Source of the DNA: Conchocele bisecta
Lineage: Eukaryota; Mollusca; Bivalvia; Lucinida; Thyasiridae
Direction: 5' to 3'
Assembly: GCA_029237695.1 (NCBI GenBank)
Contig: CM055268.1
Span: forward strand, 49,866,418 to 49,930,417
DNA length: 64,000 bases
The notes under the pieces are model-generated. The model was not told the origin of the DNA. It did no database searches and was given only the letters and a program-made list of their open reading frames with translations. Shown here one piece after another: positions 24,411 to 35,857 of the stretch (positions within the stretch are counted from its first letter, which is position 1; each line of letters starts with the position of its first letter). A program made the position numbers and the translations under genes.

Positions 24411-26350
24411 TTTAATGATATGTCTTTATTCGAAACGACTCTTAGATAACGTTGTTCGTTCCGCATATCAGGATCGGCGGGCAACCTGATGAAATTTGGT
24501 TGGAATGGGAATAGACGGAGAAAAGGACGTGGGTGGGGAGGTCCCAACCAATGTGTAGTTGTGATGTCGTGGTGCCAGGCGGCGGGCGAGGAAACAAGAC
24601 GCAAGCGCCGACGACAGCCTGGGCCTGCGGGATTTCGAAACCCGGACCTCAAGCCGCCACAGCATTGCCAGTGACCCTCGCCAGAATATCGGACGGACTG
24701 CGTAAGCGCAGGCACCCCCACGCCCGCCACCCGACTCCCAGGACACACACAAAGATTGATTTAAAAGGTCTTCTTAGTATAATGGACCCCACGCTCTTAA
24801 TACCCAATTCCAGATCCAGATCAGGGCGTGTAGGTTTTTAGATATTGTCTCCCATTCTGCAGTCCACCAGATACACGGCGAGCGCCCGATATACGGAGCG
24901 TCGTGCCACCCCCTTGGGGCACAGGATGGAGGACAATATCATTGGAGTCTGCAGTCCGACAAGCTCGCGCCTAAGTTTATCCTGCTGCATATCGAACTCC
25001 GGACAGAGGAGAAGAAGGTGGGCGGATGTAACCGGCGTTTTACATGTTTTACAGTCAGCTGGAATGTTTTTCATAATTGCACCAAAGGAGCCAGGAAGTA
25101 ACGTAATACTAAATTTCAGTCGAGTGATACTTTTGTCCAATTTATTGTTTTCATGATATATTTCTGGAGGTTTTAATCTGACAGAGGGTGCCAAAAATGT
25201 TTTCTCTATCTTATAATTGGAGTCTACTTCTTTCTTCCATTTCTGAATAATGTTTTGCCGAATAATAGAGTAAACCTCTGTCGGGGATAATCCAACCCTG
25301 GTGTCAATGCCCGGATGTGAGAGGGCCGCCTTTGCCAGACTGTCTGCCGCTTCGTTTCCATAAATTCATACGTGAGCTGGGATCCATTTCAAGTTTAATG
25401 TCCAGGCCTTGTTTAAGTGCAATGTTATACGTATGCCAAATTTCGAATACTAAATCTGGCCTGGAACCGGAGTTTTAATTCTTGATAGCTTGCAAACCAC
25501 TGAGAAAGTCGGTGAATATAACAGAAAACAGTGGTTCATGTTCAATCACCCAGTTCATTGCTCTAATAATTCCGAGTTCCGCTGTCAAGATTGATGTTTG
25601 GTCCGTTATTCTAAACTGTTTGTTCATTTTGAGCGACTGAATCGAAAACGCAGCTGATACTCTCTTTGAGAGTGGGTCTTTTGAGCCGTCAGTAAATATC
25701 TGCAGTCTATGTTTGTAATTTTGATCAATCATTTTCAAGGCTGCAGACTGGATCAAATGCGTGGGGTCCTTCTTAGAAATGTTGCTATCATGTCTGATAC
25801 GGACATGGACGTCGGCGGTGTGAGTATGGTCCATGGAGGAACTGGAGGTTTTCGAAAGTCAGCAAAAGTTGTTCCCCCAAGTCCATACTCCATGACAAGT
25901 CTGTCAACGGTCTGCCCAAACGGTGCCCCTTGTGGGTACCACTTGTTCTCTCCCACCAATTCCGGGTCATCGAACGTCCGCCATACCGGTTTCCCTCCTG
26001 CCGGGTCGGACTGCCCTGGGACACCCGGAGGGTAGTTATGTATTTCACCCTCCGGGACAGACTGAGTGAATATTTCCCAGGGAATCCATCTACCCGCCCT
26101 GGTCTGAGTTCGTGCCCAATACCTAAGTGTTTGTTCTTCTCTTCTAAGACTGAGATGTAGTGTCCCCGCCTCCATGCATAAGATGCTGACATGTGTACAA
26201 GGGAGGGCTCCTAGGGCTATCCTGAGGGCTTTTCCCTGAATAACGTCCAGTCGAGACAGTTGGGTCTTACTGGCACTTTGATAGACCTGATAACCGTAGT
26301 CTAACTGTGACTGGATGAGTGATTTATAGAGCAGCAGAAGAGAGTGCTTA
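24410..26350 (-). pseudogene. I/R1-group LINE fragment, RT end + RNase H
   Basis: Reading down from 26350 on the minus strand, the first block is a reverse-transcriptase C-terminal region with YKSLIQSQLDYGYQVYQSAS, LDVIQGKALRIALGA and RREEQTLRYW. An RNase H domain follows, with IFTDGSKD (first Asp), TAELGIIRAMNW (Glu), VIFTDFLSGLQAIKN and IYGNEAADSLAKAALSHPG. The C-terminal part has PADCKTCKTPVTSAHLLLLC, a zinc-binding-like motif (to 24838). A 3' UTR ends with AATAAA near 24428. A frameshift near 25790, a stop after QAIKN (25475) and a stop in the WIPAHV block disable it. The 5' part is missing, typical of truncated LINE insertions. An RNase H behind the RT places it in the I/R1/LOA-like group by family knowledge. 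Confidence 0.85.
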
Positions 26351-27023
26351 TTGCACCCAAATTTGGTACCTTTTAAAAGTTACGTAAGAAATGGTAATGT
26401 GCTGACTAATAATTAGACGTAATGGGTGTCAAGTGGCCACAGGGTCCCGTACCCCAGAGCCGATGCCTCGGGTTGCATCCTCTCTCGGTAACGGGAGCCA
26501 CGTCCCCCGGAAATTGGATAAGTCATTTAAGTAATACAGTTACATGTTTCCATAATAGTACGAGAAAGATGAGGCGCTTATACTTAACAATTTACATAGG
26601 AAATCGAGTTATAATTTGTTTTCTTTTGTTTTTCCTTTTACAGGTCCCGATGCCAAGCATGTTCAATAAAGAACCTGAAACGAGAAAGCAGTATAAGTAT
26701 CTACATATATTACAAGTGTGAACCCGTGCCGAGTCCCCGGAGGGCCGAAAGCGAGCAACCAGGTGGTCACCGCTCACGGCCCTCCGAGAACCCAAGCTAA
26801 ACGCCGAAAGGACGACAGAGTTGTATTAGACAAAAATAATAAACAGAGGACGTAACCTCAATTCGCTTAGATTAACATGGGCGATAACCTCGTCAGGTAA
26901 AAAGTTTAATCCCAAAAGAGGGGCGATAATCCGGTGAAGCAAATGGCGTAAAATAAAGCACATGGGGTCGCTCACAGATAGAAGCACACAAATTTAGTAA
27001 ATATTAACAGGTAAGTATGATTA
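26351..27023. other. No recognisable gene; junction of LINE fragments
   Basis: Separates two LINE fragments. It includes a GC-rich stretch at 26700-26800 with the inverted words GGAGGGCCG and CGGCCCTCC, and GGGCGATAAYC repeated at 26879 and 26923. It could be 3' UTR of the element starting at 27024; unproven. Confidence 0.4.
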
Positions 27024-28280
27024 TTAATCTCTAAAGTATTCTTTAATGTCCATATCGGGCAAAAATACGACTTTGCGATCGACAATGTTACAAAATATAT
27101 TTGAGCTGGTCCATATGGACGTGAACCTATCATATTTCATTCGCTCAAAATCAGTCCATATTCGTAATTTGAGTTTATTCATAAAACGTGACGTTATGAT
27201 AAAAGAGGAGGTTTGTTTAAGCTCGTGTTTTTGTAAATTTCTGTTGTACCAAATAACATGTTTAGATTATGAGAGGAGAACCAAGACTACATATTTAACG
27301 TTCGAACCCAGGTTGGGCAGGACTTTAAATATAAATACAGATTCTTTAAATTTGATTGTACCCTCACTGATCTTATCAAGAAGATATAACAGCAACCTGT
27401 TGAAAGGTGCAACAGCTCTACATTCCAAAAATAGATGGGGGATGGTTTCAATCCCACCACATAATGGGCAAGACTTATCTTTGCTAATATGTCTTCTGAA
27501 AAGAATATAATTAGTGTATACAACTTCATGAGCTATTTTCCACATAACGTCACGAGATTCTGGTTATATACATGGATCAAAAATGTTACGTCACACTGTC
27601 TTAAAATCAACATTTGGAAATGTTTTCTCTATTTTAAAGTGTTATAGATAAATTTCGTGCTACACAAGGTGGTAGCATAAACGGGCGGGGCCAAGGCTAC
27701 AACACGTCTGAAGACTGACAGACAGCGAGAATAAAATACGGGTATTGTTTCACTATGAGGTATGGTATTGTTTGCCAGGTCAGCGTTATAATTTCGTAAA
27801 GAAATGCCAACCCAATATCTTGCAAAATATGTCCATATGTAGCATCATGTCAGGTTAACAATTTCTGTATGTGATTGACATACATGGCGTCACATTTTAG
27901 ATTAATATTTGGAACATTCAAACCCTCACGTTTAAACGGTAAGTATAGAGTATTCCTCGATACTGGTTCGGTGGTAGAATACCATATGTATCTGAAACAC
28001 GAACGTTGGCATAATGTAATGTAATGGGGCGGAACGGTTCGTGCTGTTAGGAAATATATTAATTTACTCAGGCAAAGAGAATTAAGAACCGTTGATTTGC
28101 CTTTAAACGAGAGGTGTCTCATTTTCCATAAACGTAGTGTGTTGCCGAAGTTTCTGAACATGTCTGCAAATAAATCATCGTCAGATAAGTTTGATCCCAT
28201 TTTGTACCCCAAAAGTTTCTTATTTTCCACCAAAAGGATGATCTAACCTAGTTTTCCATTTGCCTAAGAACGAAGTTAGC
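27024..28280 (-). pseudogene. L1/Tx1-like LINE fragment, RT C-terminus
   Basis: On the minus strand from 28280 down: KKLLGYKMGSNLSDDDL, then MRHLSFKGKSTVLNSLCLSK (the L1-type post-RT motif), then YLPFKREGLNVPNIN. After a stop-rich gap comes a zinc-binding RT tail: MWKIAHEVVYTNYILFRR, CPLCGGIETIPHLFLEC, then VIWYNRNLQKHE and KLRIWTDFERM. The frame ends at a natural-looking stop at 27026-27024. Several in-frame stops and shifts disable it. Its 5' side is cut by the 21-bp array at 28285. No RNase H is seen, so it is a different clade from the neighbouring LINE fragment. Confidence 0.8.
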
Positions 28281-28284
28281 ACCA

Positions 28285-28985
28285 ATTGACGGGAGCACAT
28301 TACCAAATGACGGGAGCACATTACCAAGTGACGGGAGCACATTACCAAGTGACGGGACCACATTACCAAATGACGGGATCACATTACCAAGTGACGGGAC
28401 CACTTTACCGAATGACGGGAGCACATTACCAAGTGACGGGAGCACATTACCAAGTGACGGGACCACATTACCAAGTGACGGGAGCACATTACCAAATGAC
28501 GGGACCACATTACCAAGTGACGGGACCACATTACCAAATGACGGAACCTCATTACCAAGTGACGGGACCACACTACCAAATGACGGGAGCACATTACCAA
28601 GTGACGGGAGCACATTACCAAATGACGGGAGCACATTACCAAATGACGGGACCACATTACCAAGTGACGGGACCACATTACCGAATGACGGGAGCACATT
28701 ACCAAGTGACGGGAGCACATTACCAAGTGACGGGACCACATTACCAAGTGACGGGACCACATTACCAAGTGACGGGACCACATTACCAAATGACAGGACC
28801 ACATTACCAAGTGTGACGGGACCACGTTTATACCAAATGACGGAACCTCATTACCAAGTGACGGGACCACAATACCAAATGGCGGGAAAACATTACCAAA
28901 TGACTAGTTCACATTACCAAATGGCGGGACCACATTACCAAATGGCGGGACCACATTACCAAATGACGGGACCACATTACCAACT
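28285..28985 (-). repeat. 21-bp tandem array, right arm (~33 units)
   Basis: Reverse complement of the array at 21855-22455: unit GACGGGACCACATTACCAAA plus T, with GGGAGCAC and CCAAGTGAC variants. One unit near 28815-28835 carries a short insertion (GTGTGACGGG, CACGTTTATACC). Confidence 0.95.
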
Positions 28986-29127
28986 GATGTGAGCTTACAT
29001 AAGACAGTCATGGCGTTCCATACATGTGGGCGGAGCTTAGCAGTGCTTAACAAAAACGGGCCAGTCGAATACGTCCATATACTGTAGTATATATATTATA
29101 TACACGCATTGTGGCTAATAATAAACA

Positions 29128-29137
29128 GGGAAAACCA
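29128..29137 (+). promoter_or_regulatory. Candidate kB (Rel/NF-kB) site
   Basis: GGGAAAACCA fits the Dorsal/Rel consensus GGGWWWWCCM. It lies about 300 bp upstream of the start codon of the IkB-like gene and about 70 bp upstream of a TATA-like CTATATAC (29201-29208). IkB genes are commonly induced by NF-kB as negative feedback, so the position fits. A ten-base match can occur by chance in an AT-rich window. Confidence 0.4.
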
Positions 29138-29431
29138 AGATACGTGTGTTCTACCCGTTACAGTGGAAGAAAAAAACGATGTAAACATTGGGTCGTGGCT
29201 ATATACTACTAGTATGTGTTTAAATGTATCAATGTGGTACGAACGAATAATATAACATTTGGCGGTGATTCGTATGCCTAATTGGAATTAAAAAGCAAGC
29301 TTTTGCTTTCGATTTCCTAGGATCAAATAAGAGATTGCATGGCCTACAAAGGTAACACATATTACAGTACATAGTTAATAATATACATTGTGTATATATC
29401 ATTGTCACAGTGGTATCTCGAAACGGACAAA

Positions 29432-29950
29432 ATGGCGTACGAAATGTTTGATTCACTGGACATGGAAATAGAAACAGACGCCATGCCGAGCTTACGGCCG
29501 TCTCCAAACAGTTACAGTATACCATCGAACACCGAATGTGTCAACCGAGTAACATGGGAATGTCATGGCGTTCAGAAACTGTCATTGATCGATATACCTG
29601 AAGAAACAAATGACAGTGAAGAACACCGAGCACAGAATTGCGAAAATGGAGCCGTTCAGCTCAATGATGACAATGCAGTAACCAAGACCAAAGAGCCACG
29701 CAACTTTCGCATTCAATGTAATGTACCATGTCCACCTCAGATTGGATGCGACGGCGCAAATGCCTGCAATACAACAGCAACGGCGCCCTCTTGGGAAAAT
29801 GACGAATTGGTTGCTATCAACGAGCGTGATTCCGACGGGGACACGTGTCTACACAATGCAATCATTCTACAAAAGTACAGGCTAGCTATCGACCTAATTA
29901 TTCTAATGGCACAGACGATGTCTCTCGACTTGATGAACAAACTTTGCCAG
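29432..29950 (+). CDS. IkB-like ankyrin protein, exon 1
   Basis: First coding exon of a three-exon gene (29432-29950, 35158-35362, 48656-48975) giving 347 residues. The start ATG has a good context (GACAAAATGG). Residues 1-130 are an acidic, Ser/Thr-rich N-terminal region. Ankyrin repeat 1 begins at about residue 134 with DSDGDTCLHNAI. The exon ends after LCQ at a GTAACG donor, phase 0. In IkB proteins the N-terminal region normally carries the IKK phosphodegron DSGxxS. Here only DSLDME (7-12) and DSEEH (61-65) are seen, so classical signal-induced degradation is doubtful. By family knowledge, IkB/Cactus proteins bind Rel dimers through their ankyrin stack and hold them in the cytoplasm, while Bcl-3-like relatives act in the nucleus. 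Which applies here is open. A TTGTCACAG just upstream (29402-29410) could be a splice acceptor for a 5' UTR exon. Confidence 0.9.
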
Positions 29951-30027
29951 GTAACGAACTCTGTATTGGCAAAATATAGACGTACTGAACGATATCATAA
30001 TGTAGCATCATGTATTGACATATTACG

Positions 30028-30290
30028 TTTGTTTGTTTGTGTGTTTGTGGGTGTTTAACGGCATATCAACAGCTAATACCATTTAAGGCCGGACCAACGG
30101 GTTCCGTATTCAACCTGCTGTAATTGGGGGGGGGGGGGGGGGGGTGAATATTACGAATATTCATGTTACTCATATAAGGGGTATAACCAGATTCAACTCT
30201 CAACCAGGTCTCCTGTCGGGATTCCGGTTGAACACCGATCTTTAAATTACCCATCGCATGCTCCAAGATTTTTGTTTTATATTTGACCAT
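30028..30290 (+). repeat. Dispersed repeat family D
   Basis: Head GTGTTTAACGGCATATCAAC, then TTTAAGGCCGGACCAACGGG, then a run of 18 G residues (30127-30144), then ATCATGTAACTC-like text and a TTAAATTACCCATCGCATGC tail. Matches copies at 51240 and 57000. Confidence 0.7.
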
Positions 30291-30763
30291 CTACTAGCAT
30301 GAAACGTTACCTGATACATAGCATATCAGTCTAGTGTCTTTTGATATCAAGCTTAGCAGGCTCGACTCCGAAACGGTCAAAATTCCTCGGCGAGACTCGG
30401 AATTCCTACGCGTTTGTCTGATAATCTTGATATCAAAAGTTACTACTGTCTGTTCCACGTTTTCCTGCCGACGAACTTTTAAACACATTAAATATAAAAC
30501 ATGTAGCAAAAGGGAACTGGAACTTCACCAGGGCCGAACACGGGACATTTGCCTGGGTAGATACTGTAGCTTGAAAATGATGTAACTAAGAAATATTTTT
30601 AATTAGATTCTGAAAGATGGTCCACAAATTCCAAAATTATTTTTTGAATATCAAGCTTAGCTCCCATGTTAAATCAGTCTCGACTCGGAAACGGTAGGAA
30701 TTCCGAGGAAAGCCCCGGAATTAATTCCTACGTGTTTCCGTGTCTTCCCTTATAAACTTAATA

Positions 30764-30832
30764 CAATGGAACCTCTCTAAACCGGTCACCCTGGGAGGTC
30801 CCCAGCGTGTCCGGTTTAGAGATGTTTCACCG
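30764..30832. repeat. Short MITE-like hairpin
   Basis: GGAACCTCTCTAAACCGG is followed 30 bp later by CCGGTTTAGAGATGTTTCAC. The CAGTGGAACCTCTCT word also occurs at 35387, suggesting a dispersed mariner-type terminus. Confidence 0.6.
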
Positions 30833-33800
30833 TAATTCCTATGTAAGAGCACTGAAACAAATGCCTGTGTGCGTTGCAATCATGAACACCGATACAGGGG
30901 TCATACCAGTTATCCGGACAATCAGTTTATCGGACAAATGAAAATACCTGTTAATTAAACGCATTCATTTGATCCGATTTTGCAAAGAACACATCTTAGT
31001 CACTCAGGTGCTTGCTGTTTCCATGCCAGTGTGAAGGTAAACATTTTAGTAAAATTTGCTGAAAATATTCCTCAACTCTGCCCACAAGTTGTTTACAACG
31101 TCAAAAGTCGCACGGGGGCTTCCAATCGAGTGCGCCCATTATGTTATTTCAGAGTTGTTCTATAAATACAATACATTCTATAAATACGATGTTTTCCAAG
31201 AAGCGAATGGTGAATGTCTTTTCTGCAAAACTACACAAAACACCAAGTTACAGTTTGCCATATAAGGTCATTGTTGTTGTTGTATATTTTGTGCCGCACG
31301 AGCGTTATATGTAAACAAACCGCTGTCCCATTGACAGCCAGCCAAAATGTGTTATTTTAATTTTGCTCCCTAATCTATAATATTGCATTTTTTAAATCAA
31401 ACTTACATTCATCTTTTGAAATCGACATTCATTTAGCGTACATAAGTATAATTACACCGATCACAGTGTACACGTAAGTTTTTCGGCTAACTGAACGAGG
31501 ATGGGTCTATTGTCACAGGCATTCGGCGTGTTTCGGCTTTCATCGGTATAACTGTATATACGCGTAGTCTTCATTATGTGTGTGGGGTATCGACCTACGA
31601 ACATTTCTGCTGCCATAGTCGCCAGGACATAACAATAATATTTGTATATTATCAACTTGATAATTATTTTCTGGAGGTATTTCTTATACAGGATCTAACA
31701 TAATTGATATTTGTTAATGGTATATATTTTTAAGAGTTTAATTACTAATATCATAAGAAACGAGGCTAAGCCGAGGCTAAGCCGAGTTTCTTTTTATGAA
31801 ATAAGTAAATATCATATTAAATCTAAGCCATCACTCACTATGCCCCCTGCATATAAAGCATGTTGAGGGGTAGATCAATTTTGGATTTTATCATCAATGA
31901 TGTTTTCGTTCTATTGCTGTTTTCATGCCCAAGATGTGTCTAGTCAGACCAAGCAGCCACCAGGGATAGTTGTGAGCCCCTGCTCACTTGCTCTAGTGTT
32001 ATGGTTTCTAGTGTTGATATAAGCGTGGTATTTAACATTTTCATTTTTTTTCTTGTTTTACATTACTAAACACTGACGCCTAAAAGGAAACTATAACCCT
32101 GCCTTGGTGTAGCTCATTTACAGAGGATGTTCCTCTACCGGAGAAGGACCTGCTGTCAGCGCATGATGATCTGACAGTAGATGCCATCAAGCTCTGGTCG
32201 ATCAGTGCATTAATTGCAGGCATTTCTGTCTGTACGCAAAAAGTCTGTTGCCGGAGACCAGGACACATTGGCTGCGAGGTTCAGTATTGTGTTTGCACCA
32301 ATCATGAGAATTGCTTTGAAAATTTAAGCCATACACATAAATGTATGGTACATATTTTATTTAATATGCAAATACATGTTTATTTCCATACAAATTACAA
32401 ACTACAGTAAATAACCTATACATATATACAATTATCATCTTTTTGTGAGGTTGCTGCGTGTTTTTTATTGAATACTTTCGCATTCCATTGTCTTACTACT
32501 GAAGTAAGTGGTCAATAATTTGTCCATATCATGTGTTCCAATGAATGGATTCATTACGTAGCATGCTAGCTGGTTGTAACATAATTATTTGCCAACGTTG
32601 CTCTGATTTCAATCAAACAAATTGTTAACACAAATTTGCGACCAAGCTAAAAAAATGAAATTAGCCTAAATTAATTAGAATTATTACTAATCATACTACT
32701 TTTATAATGGGAATAACCAAATCAACTCCCAAGTAACAAGAAAGTCAAAAATAAAGATGACAGTATATCCACACTTGTATACGTTTAGTTGCAGGAAGTA
32801 ACTCTGCAGAATACTCTTGTATCGTTCGTACCCAGAGTTACGGTGCCATCCATAGGTTTCCCTTGCCGAGTATGGAATCACATCTCATTCATAATTTAGC
32901 TGTTAAGTGTGACATATTTTCTGTATTTTTCAATTGAAAGAAATGTCAGTATTGTAAATAAAAAATAATTGTAGTTCTGAAATACATTTTTTCATTTTAG
33001 TAGGACTAGCAAAACAAATATTGCCTTTCCAATGCAATCTACATATAAATAAGATCTGATTCGCTATTCTACAGTACACATAGGTACATATGAAATCCCC
33101 ACCTGAGGAATTTAATTCCATTGTACGTCAAATTCTGTCTTATGACTAAGCCTAGTATTTACCAATGTTTTTTGGTAGCTAATTGAACATAAAAACGGAA
33201 TAACTCAATGGAAATAATTGTTTGCTGAACGAAATATTACATTCAGCAATCAATTTTATACATCATATTTTACATATTCAATAGGATAAGCAGAATATGT
33301 GGGTGTCGGCCATTGGTACTAAACGTGAACCGGTCAATAGTGTGTTCACTTTAAGCATCTTGTGAACCAGTTTAGCGTATCTGTGACAAGTATTTCTATT
33401 TAGATAATGTAACATAGTCATTTAAAAAAGTAAATGTCAGCAAAACACACCAGAGTGTACGTTGTGTGTGGAGAACCGTTTGACAGCTGTGACAGCATGG
33501 AAATATCGGAAATTGCGGTTTGTTTACCTGTACAGTGTAACCCGGATGAAAGATGGCAGCGGAACTGCAACTTGGTGTCACTGTTTACAGTGGTTTTCAG
33601 GCGATACAATTATGATTTTAAGGTGAGGGCAATCTTACGACTGATGATCTGACACAATTTTTAATGAGAAAGATGGCACAGTTTGCTAAATAGTTTGCAT
33701 GCGTTGAGAAAGCAAGAACCGACGATTGTTCTGTGCAAATGTTATGCCCGTAGCTGCTATTTTAAGAAACATATCGTAAAACAACTGTCATTTTTGTCCG

Positions 33801-34737
33801 ATATCTAGAGGATCCCTGCAGACATCTGCGATATTTGACTGCGAAATCGGTCATGATTTAACACATCGATGTCGCAAGGCTGTTCGGTTCAGAGGGTAGA
33901 TGTTTGAACAGATGGTCATTATGTTGGTGTCATATGGGAATTTTGCGTATATTATGGTGGATTTGCTTGGTTTTGGGTAATTTACATAGGCTTGAGCAAC
34001 TACTAATGCTCACTAATTACACACGATAGAAAGCGTCAATTTATACTGTCAAAATACCCAAATGTATTTGGCCAAGAAAATATCCAACATGTGTTGCTTT
34101 CCGACCGATTATATCCTCAATTTTCAACCACAAACTCCAAATTCGGGTTATACTGATTCAGGAGACATAAATAGATCTGCTGATGCCGATAGAATACGTG
34201 AACTGCATTGATCTGTTCCTATATTTAAAACATTAAAATCCATACAATTGCGAAATTCTCTGTCGAGCCCTGAAAGCCAATTGATTGGATAGCAAATTCC
34301 CGCGATGTGTCAAAATCCAATAAACGTCGCGCTGTAAAGTTGTAAACATGTGCAACCAAATTTCTCCACTTTGGGAGCTCGATCAACTATCCGAGAATAT
34401 TTGACGTTTTTCAGACGATATATACATGTTTCAAATGCATTGGTGGTTCAGATCCAATACATTAATGTAAACAAACAATTTGGGACCTTTGTTATTGTTA
34501 TCGGTTGATACATAATGGTTTTATAGGTTAAAAACGTACGCGGGGTAGTGTCTCCGTTTCTCACCTTGTAAAGTACCGTATTTATACGCGTACTAACTCG
34601 TGGGAGAAGACGTAAATTGTATTTTGGTAACAATGCACCCAAACCACCAGATATACCGAAATATACCATAAACACCGAAATATGAACCGTTATTCAAGAA
34701 CCTGTATCAAAGACAATAGACTGGTATTATATTCTAT

Positions 34738-35013
34738 CCCATCAACACAGTGCGTATGTGCCGTGAAACACGGTGCCGTGAAACCCGGTGCCGTGAAACA
34801 TTTTTGATATCCAGCCAATACAATTTTTGCATTTTAAAGCCATTTTTAGGTGTTGACGGGATAAATAGAATAGTAGGTTTGTGCTGTGAATGGGAAAACA
34901 TATATGGCGTGGCACGAAAACGGGATGTGCTTGGCAGAGCCTCGCCCATCCCGTTTCCTGAGCCTTGCCAGATATTTTTTCCCATTCACGGCACTAACCT
35001 ACTATTCTCTATC
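34738..35013. mobile_element. Hairpin MITE family B, copy 2
   Basis: Second copy of the element at 14030-14330, with three GTGCCGTGAAAC motifs in a row, the CAACAC...GTGTTGACGGG pair, and the strong hairpin with AACGGGATGTGC / CCCATCCCGTTTC. It lies 145 bp before exon 2 of the IkB-like gene. Confidence 0.85.
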
Positions 35014-35037
35014 TATTTTCCTTATTTCTGAACCAAA

Positions 35038-35106
35038 GTATATGTTGTGACCACTCATTTGAACCGTCTCGGCGAGACGGTTCAAATGAGTGGTCACAAC
35101 ATATAC
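35038..35106. repeat. Perfect 69-bp palindrome near exon 2
   Basis: Two 34-bp arms (GTATATGTTGTGACCACTCA, TTTGAACCGTCTCG and the exact complement) with a single central base. It can extrude a cruciform or form an RNA hairpin. It ends 51 bases before the acceptor of exon 2. A decayed relative lies at 17475-17545, so it is a mobile or dispersed palindrome. Confidence 0.93.
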
Positions 35107-35157
35107 TTCTGATGAGAAATAAAGAAATTCCTGCAATGTCAGAGCAAACTGTTTCAG

Positions 35158-35362
35158 ACGCCGCTGCATATCGCGGTCCTTTCATTGCAACGTGATCTCG
35201 TCTCTATGCTGGTGAAATACGGGGCTGATATCAGCCTACGGGACAATCATTTACGGACGCCCCTGCACATAGCCACATCACTGGGGGATATTGATAGTAT
35301 ACAGCGGTTGTTGTCTAGGAACGGCGACAATGCAGAAACGTTGAATCTTTACAACGAACACG
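35158..35362 (+). CDS. IkB-like ankyrin protein, exon 2
   Basis: Residues 174-241 plus the first base of Gly242. The acceptor is TGTTTCAG and the donor is a consensus GTGAGT. The exon carries ankyrin repeat 2 (TPLHIAVLSLQRDLVSMLVK, then YGADISLRDN) and repeat 3 (TPLHIATSLGDIDSIQRLLS). It joins exon 1 in phase 0 exactly at the TPLH start of a repeat, and exon 3 in phase 1. The continuity of the ankyrin pattern across both junctions is strong support for this splicing. Repeats 2 and 3 are where IkB proteins contact the Rel dimerisation and nuclear-localisation segment, by family knowledge. Confidence 0.92.
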
Positions 35363-35397
35363 GTGAGTTAAAACATATGCGACAGTGGAACCTCTCT

Positions 35398-35857
35398 GCA
35401 GGCATTTGGCTTGTTTCGGGTTTCATCGGTATAACTATATATATATATGTGAACAAGGCTTCTAACTTTGTGGTCGGACACGACCTCGTATCATAACAAA
35501 TTGCGCGATTATATTAACGTTAAATATTTTGGCAGAAAGTGCACATGTTCGTTTGAGAATTATTGTTATCTTGCTAAAACAGCATAGTTAGAACATACTT
35601 ATGCATAGCATATCGAATTACAGCTGCTTTGCTTAGGCCACACACAACCTCGTATCATAACAAATGAAATAATGTGTTTACGGCTCTAACGTCAATATGG
35701 TTGTGGTAAGTTCATATGATCATTTGAGAATTATCGTTATCCTTCAGAAATACATAGAATGCATAGAAAATTACAATTTTAAACATGTTATTTTGTTATG
35801 ATACGAGGTCGTGTCCGACCAAAGTAAGATGAAAACCGAAACACGCCGAATGCCTGT
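35398..35857. mobile_element. Inverted-repeat element in intron 2
   Basis: Left part GGCATTTGGCTTGTTTCGGG ... GGTCGGACACGACCTCGTAT; right part is the complement (ATACGAGGTCGTGTCCGACC ... AACACGCCGAATGCC). It starts 36 bp after exon 2. The same terminus (GGCATTCGGCGTGTTTCGGC) occurs alone at 31520. An extra internal ACAACCTCGTATCATAACAA lies at 35645. Confidence 0.75.

Larger units (their letters stand above)
21827..29022. mobile_element. Foldback-like composite with 21-bp-array TIRs
   Basis: Both ends begin with an identical 27 bp terminus (TATGGAACGCCATGACTGTC plus TTATGTA) in inverted orientation. Each is followed inward by a 21-bp tandem array in inverted orientation (21855-22455 and 28285-28985). 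CATGTG occurs immediately outside both ends (21821-21826 and 29023-29028), consistent with a 6-bp target duplication. The words CATGTG and CACATG are similar, so an extended imperfect terminus is an alternative. The inside (5.8 kb) holds two broken LINE fragments on the minus strand and no DNA transposase that I recognise. It is either a giant foldback element filled by later retrotransposons or two half-elements brought together. Confidence 0.65.
29951..35157 (+). other. Intron 1 of IkB-like gene (5.2 kb)
   Basis: Donor GTAACG, acceptor TGTTTCAG. Contents: a family D repeat with a G tract (30028-30290), a short hairpin (30764-30832), a MITE terminus relative (31495-31570), CGAGGCTAAGC repeats (31760-31790), MITE-B copy 2 (34738-35013) and a 69-bp palindrome (35038-35106). 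Small frames at 32080-32268 and 33434-33652 have no recognised domain. Confidence 0.85.

Noticed and set aside
32080..32300. Open stretch with CCRRPGHIGC in intron 1 of the IkB-like gene
   Set aside because: The Cys/His spacing does not form a proper zinc knuckle, there is no start codon, and no neighbouring gag or pol segments are visible.
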